A stretch of 64,000 nt of DNA from Mordavella massiliensis (GCF_016902415.1 NZ_JACJLV010000003.1:1-64000), one strand, 5' to 3'; counted from the first letter of the stretch, positions 33,653-42,570 are shown. Numbers and translations: made by a program. Notes: generated by a model from the letters alone, not told the origin.

Positions 33653-34434
33653 GCCCCCTTTCCAACTGCCTCTGACAGAGGCACCGCGTACACCGTCCGC
33701 TTTAATCCACTGCAGGACAGGGAACTGTGATACCGGTCTCCATACGACGTGATATAAACCGCGCCGCCGCTTCCGCCTCCGCAGTGCTCGCAGGCATAAT
33801 ATTTCCCGCCGCTCTCATTTCTGAGAGAAGAGACCTCCTCCCCGGAGGCCATCCGGATGGACAGGTCCAGGTGAGTACAGTGATAGTCCTTATGGTAGAC
33901 AAGACCTGTCTCCGTGATATAGACTGTCTCATCGTCCTCGCCGCCAAAGCCTGCCCTCTCATACCCGGTCCAGCCCTTGATCCGCATGGTCTCTTCATAC
34001 CGGACCAGCGGGATCCGAAAAAGAGGGACCGGGATCCGGACCTGGTATACGGCAGACAGTTCTCCGATACCGGTGCGCACTGACATGCGGGAACGGCTGC
34101 AGTCGATCCCGCTGCTTCCGCCTTCCACAATACTGCGCGCCAGCCGGTCGGCCCCGATGCTTTCCACCACATCCGACTCCAGTCTGGAGGGCATCAGGAC
34201 GGGAGCTGTGGCCGCGTCCTGTGCCGCCCGCTTCCCCGCATACTGAAGTCCTGAGCGCACCGCAGTCCCGATCGCCATCAGTTCCAGGAGATAGATCAGG
34301 CAGATCACTGCCAGGAAGAAGATGGGAACAGCCATGGCCGCTTCCACGGTGACAGAGGCAGACACAGATGTCCTCCCGGACTTACGTTTACAGACTTGCC
34401 TGGTTGGGAAAAGGATAATCTGAAATCTTCGCAC
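33631..34434 (-). CDS. TadE-like protein with two C-terminal Cys/His repeats
   Basis: 267 residues, GTG start supported by AAAGGAG 8 nt upstream. The N-terminus has the TadE-type signal SVSASVTVEAAMAVPIFFLA. The C-terminal third holds two degenerate copies of a module: VYITETGLVYHKDYHCTHLD ... YYACEHCGG and VYITSYGDRYHSSLSCSGLK ... GACSKCGH. Each copy has Y-H-x-C ... CxxC, the pattern of a small metal- or disulfide-stabilised domain seen in other secreted proteins. This makes it longer than a normal TadE/TadF. It is probably a pilus-tip or assembly component. Confidence 0.72.
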   Translation of the reverse strand: MRRFQIILFPTRQVCKRKSGRTSVSASVTVEAAMAVPIFFLAVICLIYLLELMAIGTAVRSGLQYAGKRAAQDAATAPVLMPSRLESDVVESIGADRLARSIVEGGSSGIDCSRSRMSVRTGIGELSAVYQVRIPVPLFRIPLVRYEETMRIKGWTGYERAGFGGEDDETVYITETGLVYHKDYHCTHLDLSIRMASGEEVSSLRNESGGKYYACEHCGGGSGGAVYITSYGDRYHSSLSCSGLKRTVYAVPLSEAVGKGACSKCGH

Positions 34435-34527
34435 AAATCCTGCTCCTTTCTTTTTGATATTGTTTGCGGCAGATGCCGCACGTTTTGTTTTGAGTTCTGA
34501 TGCCGGAAGGGCATCTGTGTCTGCCTC

Positions 34528-35871
34528 TTACTGATAACCAAAATACGTCGAAAAGTCATACCGGATCCCCCGTCTAAGAGACACCTGTGAGCGGAACTCC
34601 ACCCGGCTGATGCATAAATCTGCCCGAAACCAGGTCAGTCCCTCTTCCTTCCTAAGATTCTGTTCGATCATCCCAAGGGTCCGAAGCGCCATCTCTCCCT
34701 GCGGTTTCAGGAACAAGAGCATCCGCAGATATTCCCGGTAGGGAAGCCCTCCTTCGGTGTCCTTCCCGTCGCTAAGGTCTTCTTCTGTTCCCAGCTTCAA
34801 AAGAGACGAAAGGCTTAACTGCCAGCTGTCCTTTGTTTTGACCAGCGGGACCCGGCTGCCGGCCAGAAGGGAGCGCAGATCCATCACCGTCTCCCCGTAG
34901 GCCCACGCCAGCAGGATCACCTGTGCGGCGGCCTCCGTAATCGCAGGCACCGCCAGCAAAGAACAAAGGGTCAGCGCCATGGCTTCCGCTTCTGCCTTCA
35001 TTGCCGCATCCGTCTGTATATAAGCGTAATTGGGTACAAACCGGATCAGCATCAGCTTTTTCACCACGCCCTCCAGATTTTCCCGGTCCGAAGGCTTTCC
35101 CTCCAGGATATACTCCAGTTCATAGTCCAGAGCGCCCGTCTTTTCTTCATCCGTAAATAAAGAAAAATGTTCCAGCAGGTACTCTCCAAAAAGAAGCGTG
35201 GACAAGGTGCCGCTTTCTTCCGCCACATCAGAAAAATCCCCGTATCCGCTGTTGCGCTCCCGGTGTTCCAGAAGTCCGCCCGGATCCACTCGTTTTTCCG
35301 ACACAGCAACGTCCTTTGGCATCACCAGATTTAAGATGGGCGAACTCTGAAGCTGCCCTACATGGGCAATGGGATTTTCTTCCGCCGGAAGTTCTCCTTC
35401 ATTGGCTTCCAGAAGATTCTCCAGATTCTGTTCCATCTCCTTTTCCTCCGTCTGATACTCCTTTGCCTGGTCTTCCTGCTGCCCCCACACGCTCGTCATT
35501 CCTGTCCAGTCTTTTACAATATCCAGACCATATCTCTGCTCCATGTACCAGGCCGCCTGCTGCCAGAATGCCTGACAGTCCCGGTCCGTCAGGAACTGGA
35601 TCCTTTTGATCTGATGCTCCATATTTGCCGCTCCGTAATATTCCAGCCGGTCCTTTAGATTCCCTTCCGCGTAACTTCCGGTCTCATAGCTTCCATCCAG
35701 GGCAAAGATGTCGTATTCTTCCAGCAGTTCCTTCTGATACTCTGCAAATACGCTTTCGATCGCACGGTTCATATCCGCCCGCCGGTAGTTCTTTGCCATC
35801 TGGATGGAGGCGCTCTCCATCAGGGAGCCGGCAAAGGAGACCAGAAGGATGAAGATCAGGCTTACGAACAC
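34528..35871 (-). CDS. DUF5702-like Tad-locus surface protein
   Basis: 447 residues. GTG 35871 is chosen as start because AAGGGGAG lies 7 nt upstream and the protein begins with the signal-like FVSLIFILLVSFAGSLMESA; upstream frame is flp and leader sequence. The rest is mostly helical and extracytoplasmic (FAEYQKELLEEYDIFALDGS, LLFGEYLLEHFSLF, RGIRYDFSTYFGYQ). The layout fits the DUF5702 family linked to Tad loci in Clostridia. The position is between the pilin gene and the TadE-like genes. Specific function unknown. Confidence 0.7.
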   Translation of the reverse strand: MFVSLIFILLVSFAGSLMESASIQMAKNYRRADMNRAIESVFAEYQKELLEEYDIFALDGSYETGSYAEGNLKDRLEYYGAANMEHQIKRIQFLTDRDCQAFWQQAAWYMEQRYGLDIVKDWTGMTSVWGQQEDQAKEYQTEEKEMEQNLENLLEANEGELPAEENPIAHVGQLQSSPILNLVMPKDVAVSEKRVDPGGLLEHRERNSGYGDFSDVAEESGTLSTLLFGEYLLEHFSLFTDEEKTGALDYELEYILEGKPSDRENLEGVVKKLMLIRFVPNYAYIQTDAAMKAEAEAMALTLCSLLAVPAITEAAAQVILLAWAYGETVMDLRSLLAGSRVPLVKTKDSWQLSLSSLLKLGTEEDLSDGKDTEGGLPYREYLRMLLFLKPQGEMALRTLGMIEQNLRKEEGLTWFRADLCISRVEFRSQVSLRRGIRYDFSTYFGYQ

Positions 35872-35915
35872 CGTGATCTCTCCCCTTACTCCAGTCTCCC
35901 GGGCGCCTCCCCCGG

Positions 35916-36092
35916 CTAGATGCTGGCGCTTTCGCTGGTGATCTTCTCGAAGATGGTCTGCACCAGACTGGTCAGCTGGGATTTGAATATGATGACCAGG
36001 CCGATCAGTACCACCAGAATCAGAATGATCTCCACCACGCCGATCCCCTCGTCTTTTCGCAAAGTATAAAGCAAGTATCGGATTCTCCACAT
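35916..36092 (-). CDS. flp: Flp1-type Tad pilin
   Basis: 58 residues, start ATG 36092 with GAAAGGGG upstream: MWRIRYLLYTLRKDEGIGVV, then EIILILVVLIGLVIIFKSQL, then TSLVQTIFEKITSESASI. The prepilin processing site is after the Gly in DEGIG; the mature chain would begin IGVVE, with Glu at +5. The following helix is the polymerising pilin helix. It is the expected major subunit of the Tad fibre, encoded between tadC and the DUF5702 gene. Confidence 0.88.
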   Translation of the reverse strand: MWRIRYLLYTLRKDEGIGVVEIILILVVLIGLVIIFKSQLTSLVQTIFEKITSESASI

Positions 36093-36109
36093 AAATATTC
36101 CCCTTTCTC

Positions 36110-37384
36110 CTACAAAATCTGCATGGACAAAAAGGCGGGCACAATGACGATCACCAGTACCACGGCCAGCATCAGGAACATGGGCAGAAGGAGTTTGGTC
36201 CCTGCCTCTTCTCCCAGTCTTCTGGCTCTTGCCTTCCTGTCTTCAAATGCCTGGATCGACTCCATCTTTAACAGCTGGGTCAGTCCTCTGGTTCCCTTTC
36301 TTAAATTTTGGGACAACAATGCCCCAAACCTCAGATATGCCTGTACCTTACAACGTCTCCCGAAGTTCTCATAGCTCTCTGCCTCGGTGTGTCCGCTCTC
36401 CATTTCCCGAAGGGTTTTTTGCATCTCTTCATAGGCACAGCGCACCCCTGTCGTCTCTTTCTGCCGCTCATAGTCCTCCACCACCTTTCGAAACGCCCGC
36501 TTGACCGTCATGCCTGCCCCCAGATAAAGGGTCAGTTTCCCCACGATCTCCGGGTAATCCCGGAGCAGCTGCCGGCTTCTTTGTGTCTCTTCCTGCATTT
36601 CCTTTTGCTTTTTCTGTGCCAGCAGAAGGATCCCCGTTATCAGCGCCATCCCGATCAGCACCGCTCCCCGGCTGTCCATCTGCCGGTAGTAAGATACGGC
36701 CTTGCCGCCAATGGTCCGGGGCAGATGCCAGATCTTTTCTTCCCGGTCTTTTGCCTCCGCCTCTGTCAGTTCTTCCCGGATCTTTTGTTCTCTGGCTTCT
36801 CCCGGCTTCAGCGTCCTTGGATACAGGCAGACCGTACACTGGTGTCTGGCCTGCCGTGTCTCGTCCTCCCGGTAAGTAAGAAGCGCGCTTAAGGTCACCA
36901 GCGTCCCCTCTTCTTCCAGCGTCTCCTCTGTAATCTCCCCCTGGATATTCATTACGTCATACCGGTCAAGTTCCCAGGCGATATCCACCGGCTCATCCGG
37001 AATCCCGGTCACCAGATCCAGATCCGTCTCTACCCGGTCCAGACTCTCATTGCCGTTCAGGATCTGTTTGTCCAGCTTTCGTCCCACCCGGTCAAACATT
37101 TCCTGGATCTCATCCGCGGTATATTTCTGCTCGCCCACTTCCACTTCCACCGGAACCCGCTCCCCGGAATCTTCCACCTCCACGTCAAAGGCTTCTCTCC
37201 TTGCGCCTTCTCCGTAGGAATTTCTCCGGACTCCGTCTGTAACGGCCTGCCTGGTGCCCGCATAATCCGCCGCCAGAAGGATCACTCCACCTACCAGCAT
37301 CAGTCCGGCCAGGACGAGGATCAGACTTCGATCCTTATGATCTTTAATCCAAGATAATACGCGCCCACATAGATCAGCAAACAT
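36110..37384 (-). CDS. tadC: TadC-like inner-membrane platform protein
   Basis: 424 residues. An N-terminal helix (LILVLAGLMLVGGVILLAA) is followed by a long ~200-residue extracytoplasmic insert (DEIQEMFDRVGRKLDKQILN), a second helix, then the type II secretion F-domain (LTLYLGAGMTVKRAFRKVVE ... EEAGTKLLLPMFLMLAVVLV IVIVPAF). The insert makes it longer than proteobacterial TadC. AGGGGTG 8 nt before ATG 37384 supports that start, which overlaps tadB by 64 nt. It forms the membrane platform for pilus extrusion. Confidence 0.8.
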   Translation of the reverse strand: MFADLCGRVLSWIKDHKDRSLILVLAGLMLVGGVILLAADYAGTRQAVTDGVRRNSYGEGARREAFDVEVEDSGERVPVEVEVGEQKYTADEIQEMFDRVGRKLDKQILNGNESLDRVETDLDLVTGIPDEPVDIAWELDRYDVMNIQGEITEETLEEEGTLVTLSALLTYREDETRQARHQCTVCLYPRTLKPGEAREQKIREELTEAEAKDREEKIWHLPRTIGGKAVSYYRQMDSRGAVLIGMALITGILLLAQKKQKEMQEETQRSRQLLRDYPEIVGKLTLYLGAGMTVKRAFRKVVEDYERQKETTGVRCAYEEMQKTLREMESGHTEAESYENFGRRCKVQAYLRFGALLSQNLRKGTRGLTQLLKMESIQAFEDRKARARRLGEEAGTKLLLPMFLMLAVVLVIVIVPAFLSMQIL

Positions 37385-38109
37385 ACCGTCATCACCCCTG
37401 TTCCCGCCAGATTTCCATATAAAGTGCCCATAAATTCCGGGAAACTTAACGTCATATACCCGATGATCACATAGGGAACCGCCGACATGACCCGGAACTC
37501 ATACTGTTTTGCCGCAAGGATGGTTTCAATCTCCCGCTTTACATCGATCTTGTCTCCGATCTGCGCGGCCGTATCCTTAATGATCGCCAGCATATCTCCG
37601 CCGCTTCTTTTGGCGGCAATAAAGACCGCCGTAAAGCTTCGTAAATCCTCCAGGTCCACCCTTCCGGCAAATTCTTCCAGCGCCTGCTCCACCGGAACCT
37701 GAAGTCTTAACTGGCGCACCACGATCTGCAGCTCTTTTGAGATCCTGGCGTCCTCCGGATAGATGAGCAGAAGTTCCTTTTTCGTTTCCCGGAATGCATT
37801 TTCCACCGAGTACCCCGTATTCAGGGCTGAGGAAACGGTCAGGATCGCTTCTTTAAACTGCCTTGCAAATGCGCTTTCTTTTTTCCGGCAGGTCTCCCCC
37901 GCCATCATCCGGAAATGCCAGACCCAGAACGGGAGCAGCGCCGCTGCCGCCCAGAGCGTCCGGTAATACAGCCATGCTGTCAAGAGGGTGACTGCGCTTG
38001 CCTTCGCCCCGATCCACAGCCACTCCCGCTTCGTGATATCCTGCCGCCAGCAGCTTGTCCCTGCAAGAAAGTTCATGACATTTGGTCCAGGACCCCTGAA
38101 GTCTCCCAT
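37321..38109 (-). CDS. tadB: TadB-like inner-membrane platform protein
   Basis: 262 residues, two N-terminal helices (ASAVTLLTAWLYY, LWAAAALLPFWVWHF), a cytosolic T2SF domain (FKEAILTVSSALNTGYSVEN, FIAAKRSGGDMLAIIKDTA) and two C-terminal helices. GGAGGG 8 nt before ATG 38109 supports this start, although it lies inside the end of the tadA frame (257-nt overlap). It is the partner of TadC in the platform. Confidence 0.85.
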   Translation of the reverse strand: MGDFRGPGPNVMNFLAGTSCWRQDITKREWLWIGAKASAVTLLTAWLYYRTLWAAAALLPFWVWHFRMMAGETCRKKESAFARQFKEAILTVSSALNTGYSVENAFRETKKELLLIYPEDARISKELQIVVRQLRLQVPVEQALEEFAGRVDLEDLRSFTAVFIAAKRSGGDMLAIIKDTAAQIGDKIDVKREIETILAAKQYEFRVMSAVPYVIIGYMTLSFPEFMGTLYGNLAGTGVMTVCLLIYVGAYYLGLKIIRIEV

Positions 38110-39235
38110 CTTTCATTCCCTCCTCTTCAAACCGGTACAGTGTCTGGAGCTGGATCTCCCCGTCCTGATAGCCCAGCACCTCCGTCACCTCCAGCACTTT
38201 CCGGCTCTTGTCCCGTAATCTGCCCAGATGAACGATCAGGTCCAGGCCGGAGGCGATCTGCCGGCGGATCGCCGGCAGCGGAAGATCCATCCCCATCAGC
38301 ACCATGGTCTCCAGCCGGGACAGCATATCCCTGGGGCTGTTGGCGTGACCGGTGCTTAAGCTGCCGTCATGGCCCGTATTCAAGGCCTGCAGCATATCAA
38401 TGGCCTCCGCGGAGCGCACCTCTCCCACGATGATCCGGTTGGGCCGCATCCGAAGAGCCGCCTTGATCAGATCCCGGATCGTCACCGCTCCGGTGCCTTC
38501 CACGTTGGCGTTCCTTGCCTCCAGGCTGACCAGATTGGGGATCCCCCGGATCTTCAGTTCTGCATTGTCTTCAATCGTTATGATTCGTTCGTCTTTTGGA
38601 ATATACTGCGATAATGCATTTAAGAATGTGGTTTTCCCGGAACCGGTTCCGCCACTGATAAAGATATTGTACCCGGATGCCACCAGGATACTTAAGAACC
38701 CGGATATCTCCGGACTGACCGAACCCCATGCCATAAGATTCTCCATGGAAGCCGCCTCCCTGGAAAATTTACGGATAGTCACGATGGGTCCATTGACCGC
38801 CACCGGCGCCAGCACAACATTGACGCGGGATCCGTCGGGAAGTCTTGCATCCACGATAGGGGACGCTTCGTTGACCAACCGGTTGGCCCCGGATACGATC
38901 TGCTGGATCACGTCTTCCAGCTTTTCCTTTGACACAAATCTGCGGTCCGACTGGTACAGCCTTCCTTCTTTTTCATAAAAAATATAGTCCGTTCCGTTGA
39001 TCATGATCTCCGTGATGTCTTCATCTTCCAGAAAATCCTGCAGAAGATCCAGCTTACGGAAAGCATTGAATAATTCCCGCCCAAGAGCCGTCTTTTCCTC
39101 CAGAGACAGATGCTCTTCTTTAGACGCTTCATTCAGCACCTGATAGATCAGCCTTGTCAGTTCCTCGTCTTCGATCTCCCGGGTCATATCCAGTTCGTCC
39201 ATGATCCTGGCATGGAGCTGTTCCGCCCGGATCAT
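37853..39235 (-). CDS. tadA: TadA/CpaF pilus ATPase
   Basis: 460 residues as read. Walker A SGGTGSGKTTFLNALSQYIP (residues ~194-203), Asp box RIITIEDNAELKI, Walker B region RPNRIIVGEVRSAEAIDMLQ, and His box STGHANSPRDMLSRLETMV. It powers pilus assembly. Homology to the family ends near residue 400 (RFEEEGMKDGRLQGSWTK). The last ~60 residues are read from tadB sequence in another frame, so the native stop may have been lost, or the tail is an accepted overlap. The start overlaps tadZ by 4 nt. Confidence 0.9.
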   Translation of the reverse strand: MIRAEQLHARIMDELDMTREIEDEELTRLIYQVLNEASKEEHLSLEEKTALGRELFNAFRKLDLLQDFLEDEDITEIMINGTDYIFYEKEGRLYQSDRRFVSKEKLEDVIQQIVSGANRLVNEASPIVDARLPDGSRVNVVLAPVAVNGPIVTIRKFSREAASMENLMAWGSVSPEISGFLSILVASGYNIFISGGTGSGKTTFLNALSQYIPKDERIITIEDNAELKIRGIPNLVSLEARNANVEGTGAVTIRDLIKAALRMRPNRIIVGEVRSAEAIDMLQALNTGHDGSLSTGHANSPRDMLSRLETMVLMGMDLPLPAIRRQIASGLDLIVHLGRLRDKSRKVLEVTEVLGYQDGEIQLQTLYRFEEEGMKDGRLQGSWTKCHELSCRDKLLAAGYHEAGVAVDRGEGKRSHPLDSMAVLPDALGGSGAAPVLGLAFPDDGGGDLPEKRKRICKAV

Positions 39236-40146
39236 CGAAGCTTCTCCTTTTTACGGATCTTCTGCTTCACGTCGTCATACCCCAGCAGATGAAGCTCTTC
39301 TTCAAACTGAAAGATCTTGGCCTCCGCGATCCGGTCTGACGGGACAGGCATATGGATCTCCGTACACATCCGCAGCAGTTCATAGACGTCCCGGATCCCT
39401 TCATCCAGATCCAGGATCACCACCTCGTACATCCCTTCCGTCACGATCTGGCTGATCAGCCGCTGAAAGTCCTTTCCCGGCACTGCCTTTAAATCCTCCG
39501 ACACCCGCGCAGGCAAAAGATAGTCCAAAGGTCCCATATGGCTGACCATGGAAGCCAGCATCCAGCCTAAGTCCCGGCCCTCCATTCTGGAATAATACAG
39601 GGCATCTGCCAGCGTATTTCCTTCTTCCGGAAAATACCCGCCGATCCCTCCGTAAAGCTCCAGGTTCAGATACAGCGTGTGGGACGCGCTGCCGATCTCC
39701 TGCCCAAGCTTCAGTGCGTATCTGGTCTTCCCTGTCCGGTGTACCGGAGAAAATATACCGATCACCCGGACGTCCTGCCTCCTTTTTTGCAGGAACAGTT
39801 CCCCTGCGGTCCGAAGCCCCGGCCCGCTGTTCTGTACCATCTGTGCAAGCAGCGCGTCTGCGGACTGATACCGGTACAGCGCTGTCTCGCCGGGTCCTGC
39901 CTCCCCGCGGTCCGACTCTGTCAGAACAAAGACACTGCCGGCCCGGAATTTCTTCCTCTCTTCTCTTGGCCATCCTTCATGGATCACCAGAATATCCACC
40001 GGCTTTTCCTCCAGAAATTCTTCCGCCTGCTCCGGAGATGTTACCACCTGGATCTGAAAGGCCAGCTCCTTTTTCTGCATGAGAAATGCGGCCAGCGCAG
40101 AGGCATATCCTTCTTCTTTATCACAGATTACAAAACTGCTCGCCAC
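39232..40146 (-). CDS. tadZ: TadZ/CpaE-like ParA-family localisation ATPase
   Basis: 304 residues. The N-terminal ~110 residues form an atypical receiver-like domain (VDILVIHEGWPREERKKF). The ParA/MinD-like ATPase half has a deviant Walker A (SPVHRTGKTRYALKLG), LYLNLELYGGIGGYF and a VVILDLDEGIRDVYELLRM Walker B. TadZ places the Tad machine at the pole. It is the first gene of the operon; the promoter should lie in 40147-40327. Confidence 0.82.
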   Translation of the reverse strand: MASSFVICDKEEGYASALAAFLMQKKELAFQIQVVTSPEQAEEFLEEKPVDILVIHEGWPREERKKFRAGSVFVLTESDRGEAGPGETALYRYQSADALLAQMVQNSGPGLRTAGELFLQKRRQDVRVIGIFSPVHRTGKTRYALKLGQEIGSASHTLYLNLELYGGIGGYFPEEGNTLADALYYSRMEGRDLGWMLASMVSHMGPLDYLLPARVSEDLKAVPGKDFQRLISQIVTEGMYEVVILDLDEGIRDVYELLRMCTEIHMPVPSDRIAEAKIFQFEEELHLLGYDDVKQKIRKKEKLR

Positions 40147-40327
40147 ATAATATCCCTCCTTCTTTTTTACATTCCCTTGTTTTGAAAATTCTGCCGAAAC
40201 GGCATAAGATCCAATGAATCAGAATCAATCAGATGCAAGCTTCAGATTCAGCTTGTAGGACGATTATACCCCCGGGATATCCGCTTGTCTATCCCTGATT
40301 TAGAAAATGAAAAATTTTGTGCAAGTC

Positions 40328-40537
40328 TTACAGGATTCCGTAAAAGCCAATCCCATACAAAAGCGCAACCCCCGGAACCCCAAGGATTCCCGATGTCAAA
40401 ACAGTGCCCGGATTCATTCCGACAGATACAGAAATCCCCTGGAGAGACAGAAATTCGTTTATAAAGAAAATCAAAGCTATCCCGGTAACGCTTCGCACAA
40501 AAAAGTTTACCGCTGCCCGGATCAGTTTTTCTCCCAT
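40328..40537 (-). CDS. bofA: Pro-sigma-K processing inhibitor BofA
   Basis: 69 residues, two membrane helices (VTGIALIFFINEFLSLQG, GIPGVALLYGIGFYGIL-type end as GVPGVALLYGIGFYGIL). The C-terminal motif (NPGTVLTSGILGVPGVALLY) is the BofA signature. BofA holds the SpoIVFB protease inactive in the mother-cell membrane until the signal from the forespore. It is shorter than the Bacillus protein (87 residues). It is divergent from yaaL, whereas in Bacillus the order is recR-yaaL-bofA on one strand. Confidence 0.88.
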   Translation of the reverse strand: MGEKLIRAAVNFFVRSVTGIALIFFINEFLSLQGISVSVGMNPGTVLTSGILGVPGVALLYGIGFYGIL

Positions 40538-40669
40538 GGGCTCCCCCTTACGTTTCGTCTTTACTCCATATATATCCTCTTTTCTGGTATTTTATTCCCA
40601 AATCCCGGCATACTAATGGCAAAGAAATTTTTTAATAAGCCCACTCTTTTCAAAACGGAGGTGAACATC

Positions 40670-40933
40670 ATGCCACTCTTTCCCCGCAGCCGCGCAGGCA
40701 AAGAAAAAGAGGGGACGCATTTCTTATCCGTCCCCTCTCAGACAATTCTTTCTCCGGATCTTTCCCGGGCCATCGATCTGGCCAGACAGGAGATGGACGA
40801 CGCCTATCTCCATTTCCAGAACGCATCCGACCCGGACCTGATCGACTGCTACATTTACAAAGGAAATGCCGCATGGAAACATTACCAGTTTCTTCTGCGT
40901 CAGGCAAAGGCCGAGACTACAGCCGGATCCTGA
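40670..40933 (+). CDS. yaaL: YaaL-like protein (DUF2508)
   Basis: 87 residues. LSRAIDLARQEMDDAYLHFQ, then NASDPDLIDCYIYKGNAAWK and HYQFLLRQAK match the DUF2508/YaaL pattern (Asp-Pro-x-Leu-Ile-Asp ... Y). ATG 40670 has CGGAGGTG 5 nt upstream; the earlier open frame has no SD. Function is not known. It neighbours bofA in many Firmicutes, which supports the call. Its end overlaps the dCMP deaminase gene on the other strand by 17 nt. Confidence 0.8.
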   Translation: MPLFPRSRAGKEKEGTHFLSVPSQTILSPDLSRAIDLARQEMDDAYLHFQNASDPDLIDCYIYKGNAAWKHYQFLLRQAKAETTAGS

Positions 40934-41405
40934 TCTCCCGGTCCGTGCGGTGATACTGGTGGTAGTTTACGCCTGCCGCGTCAAACATCCGCATGGACGC
41001 CTGCACGGAAGCAGTATCCTCATATTTATTGCAATCATAGATCACCTCTTTGATCCCGCTCTGGATGATCGCTTTCGCACATTCATTGCAGGGGAAGAGG
41101 GATACATAAAGCTTGGCCCCTTCCAGACTTCCGCCCCGGTAATTTAAGATGGCGTTCAGTTCGCTGTGGACCGTGTACACGTATTTTGTCTCCAGCGGGT
41201 CGTCGCCTTCCCGCACCCAGGGGAACTCGTCATCCGAACAGCCGATGGGCAGGCCGTTATACCCCATGGACAAGATCTTGTTATCCTGGCTGACGATACA
41301 GCACCCCACCTGTGTATTGGGGTCTTTGGAACGCAGGCCGGACAGGATCGCCACACCCATGAAATATTCATCCCAACTGATATAATCTGTTCTCTTTGCT
41401 CCCAT
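40917..41405 (-). CDS. comEB: Deoxycytidylate deaminase (ComEB type)
   Basis: 162 residues. Zinc and catalytic motifs HSELNAIL (His, Glu) and PCNECAKAII (two Cys) are intact, preceded by TQVGCCIVSQDNKILSMGYN. It converts dCMP to dUMP for thymidylate synthesis. The N-terminus MGAKRTDYISWDEYFMGVAI is the usual start of Firmicutes dCMP deaminases. It is 20 nt downstream of the threonylcarbamoyl-adenylate synthase gene, the same order as in other Clostridia. Confidence 0.93.
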   Translation of the reverse strand: MGAKRTDYISWDEYFMGVAILSGLRSKDPNTQVGCCIVSQDNKILSMGYNGLPIGCSDDEFPWVREGDDPLETKYVYTVHSELNAILNYRGGSLEGAKLYVSLFPCNECAKAIIQSGIKEVIYDCNKYEDTASVQASMRMFDAAGVNYHQYHRTDREIRIRL

Positions 41406-41424
41406 GCTTTTTCCTCCTTTATCC

Positions 41425-42498
41425 TTAATCCTGCTCCTTTGCAGGAAGCTTTACGATCTGGTGTCCGGCAGCCTTTAACAGCCGGTTCATCACAGCGGCC
41501 CCAATGCCCTCCCGGTCAAACGATTCACTGTAAATGGCATCTACGCCGTCGGCGTCAAATTCCCGCAGGATCGCGTACAGACGGCTGGCAACCGTGCCTT
41601 CATCCTCCCTGGTTCCGGCAACCTTCACATCCGCCTGCGGGTAGAGGCCTTTGGTCTCTTCTGTGGCAATGATCCCTACTTTTTTTCCTGCTTTCTGAAG
41701 TTCCGCGGTTCTGCGTCCGATCCACTCTGCCACATCTTTTTCCGGTCCTTCCACCACCACAAGTCCGGCTTTAGGCGCATAATGGCGGTACTTCATGCCC
41801 GGCGCTTTGGGCGCCTGCCTGCTCTTCGCGCTAAGGATCGTCCGGTCCACGTCCACCGGGCCGATCAGCTCTTCCAGCATTTCCCTGGTCACTGCTCCCG
41901 GCCGCAGGATCATGGGCGGATCCACGGTCATATCTAAAATCGTGGATTCTACGCCGATATCCACCGGCCCCGCGTCTACGATCATCTCGATCCGTCCGCT
42001 CAAATCCTCTGCCACATGCTCTGCGCAGGTGGGGCTTGGCCTTCCTGAAGTGTTGGCGCTGGGCGCAGCGATATAGCCGCCGCCCGCGTCGATCACCGCC
42101 CGGGCCGCCGGATGATCCGGCATGCGCACTGCCACGGTCTTAAGTCCGCCCGTGGTGCCATAAGGCACGATCTCTGCCTTTTCAAAGATCATCGTCAGCG
42201 GCCCCGGCCAATAGCTTTCGGCCACCTTTTTCGCCGTCTCCGGAATCTCTGTCACAATCCTTTCCAGATCCTTCATATTCGTAATGTGGATGATCAGCGG
42301 ATTATCGGAAGGGCGGCCTTTTGCCGCATAGATTTTCTTTGCCGCTTCTTCATTCAGCGCATCCGCCCCCAGGCCGTACACCGTCTCCGTGGGAAATGCC
42401 ACCAGTCCGCCGGCTCTTAATATCCCGCCAGCCTCCCGGATCACTTCCGGATCCGGATGCTCCTTATTAATCTTTCTGATAATCGTATGGATACTCAT
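41425..42498 (-). CDS. ywlC: L-threonylcarbamoyladenylate synthase (Sua5/YwlC)
   Basis: 357 residues, Sua5-type two-domain protein. YrdC domain: GGLVAFPTETVYGLGADALN, AAKGRPSDNPLIIHI, VAVRMPDHPAARAVI, APSANTSGRPSPTCAEHV. The C-terminal Sua5 domain follows after MKYRHYAPKAGLVVVEGP. It makes threonylcarbamoyl-AMP for t6A37 of tRNAs that read ANN codons. It lies just upstream of the dCMP deaminase on the same strand. Confidence 0.94.
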   Translation of the reverse strand: MSIHTIIRKINKEHPDPEVIREAGGILRAGGLVAFPTETVYGLGADALNEEAAKKIYAAKGRPSDNPLIIHITNMKDLERIVTEIPETAKKVAESYWPGPLTMIFEKAEIVPYGTTGGLKTVAVRMPDHPAARAVIDAGGGYIAAPSANTSGRPSPTCAEHVAEDLSGRIEMIVDAGPVDIGVESTILDMTVDPPMILRPGAVTREMLEELIGPVDVDRTILSAKSRQAPKAPGMKYRHYAPKAGLVVVEGPEKDVAEWIGRRTAELQKAGKKVGIIATEETKGLYPQADVKVAGTREDEGTVASRLYAILREFDADGVDAIYSESFDREGIGAAVMNRLLKAAGHQIVKLPAKEQD

Positions 42499-42570
42499 TT
42501 TATCTTCGTCTTCTCTTTCTCTTCTACTTCTGTCAATTGCTTCTGCACTCTTTTTTTATTATACTACACT

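Noticed and set aside
33357-33665. Other open frames over the Tad genes and the housekeeping genes.
   Set aside because: They run antisense or out of frame to well-recognised genes and have arginine- or proline-rich, non-protein-like composition.
34902-36144. Long frame of the DUF5702 gene extending over the pilin gene.
   Set aside because: The part before 35871 is an alternate frame of flp; the pilin frame has its own SD and fits Flp1.
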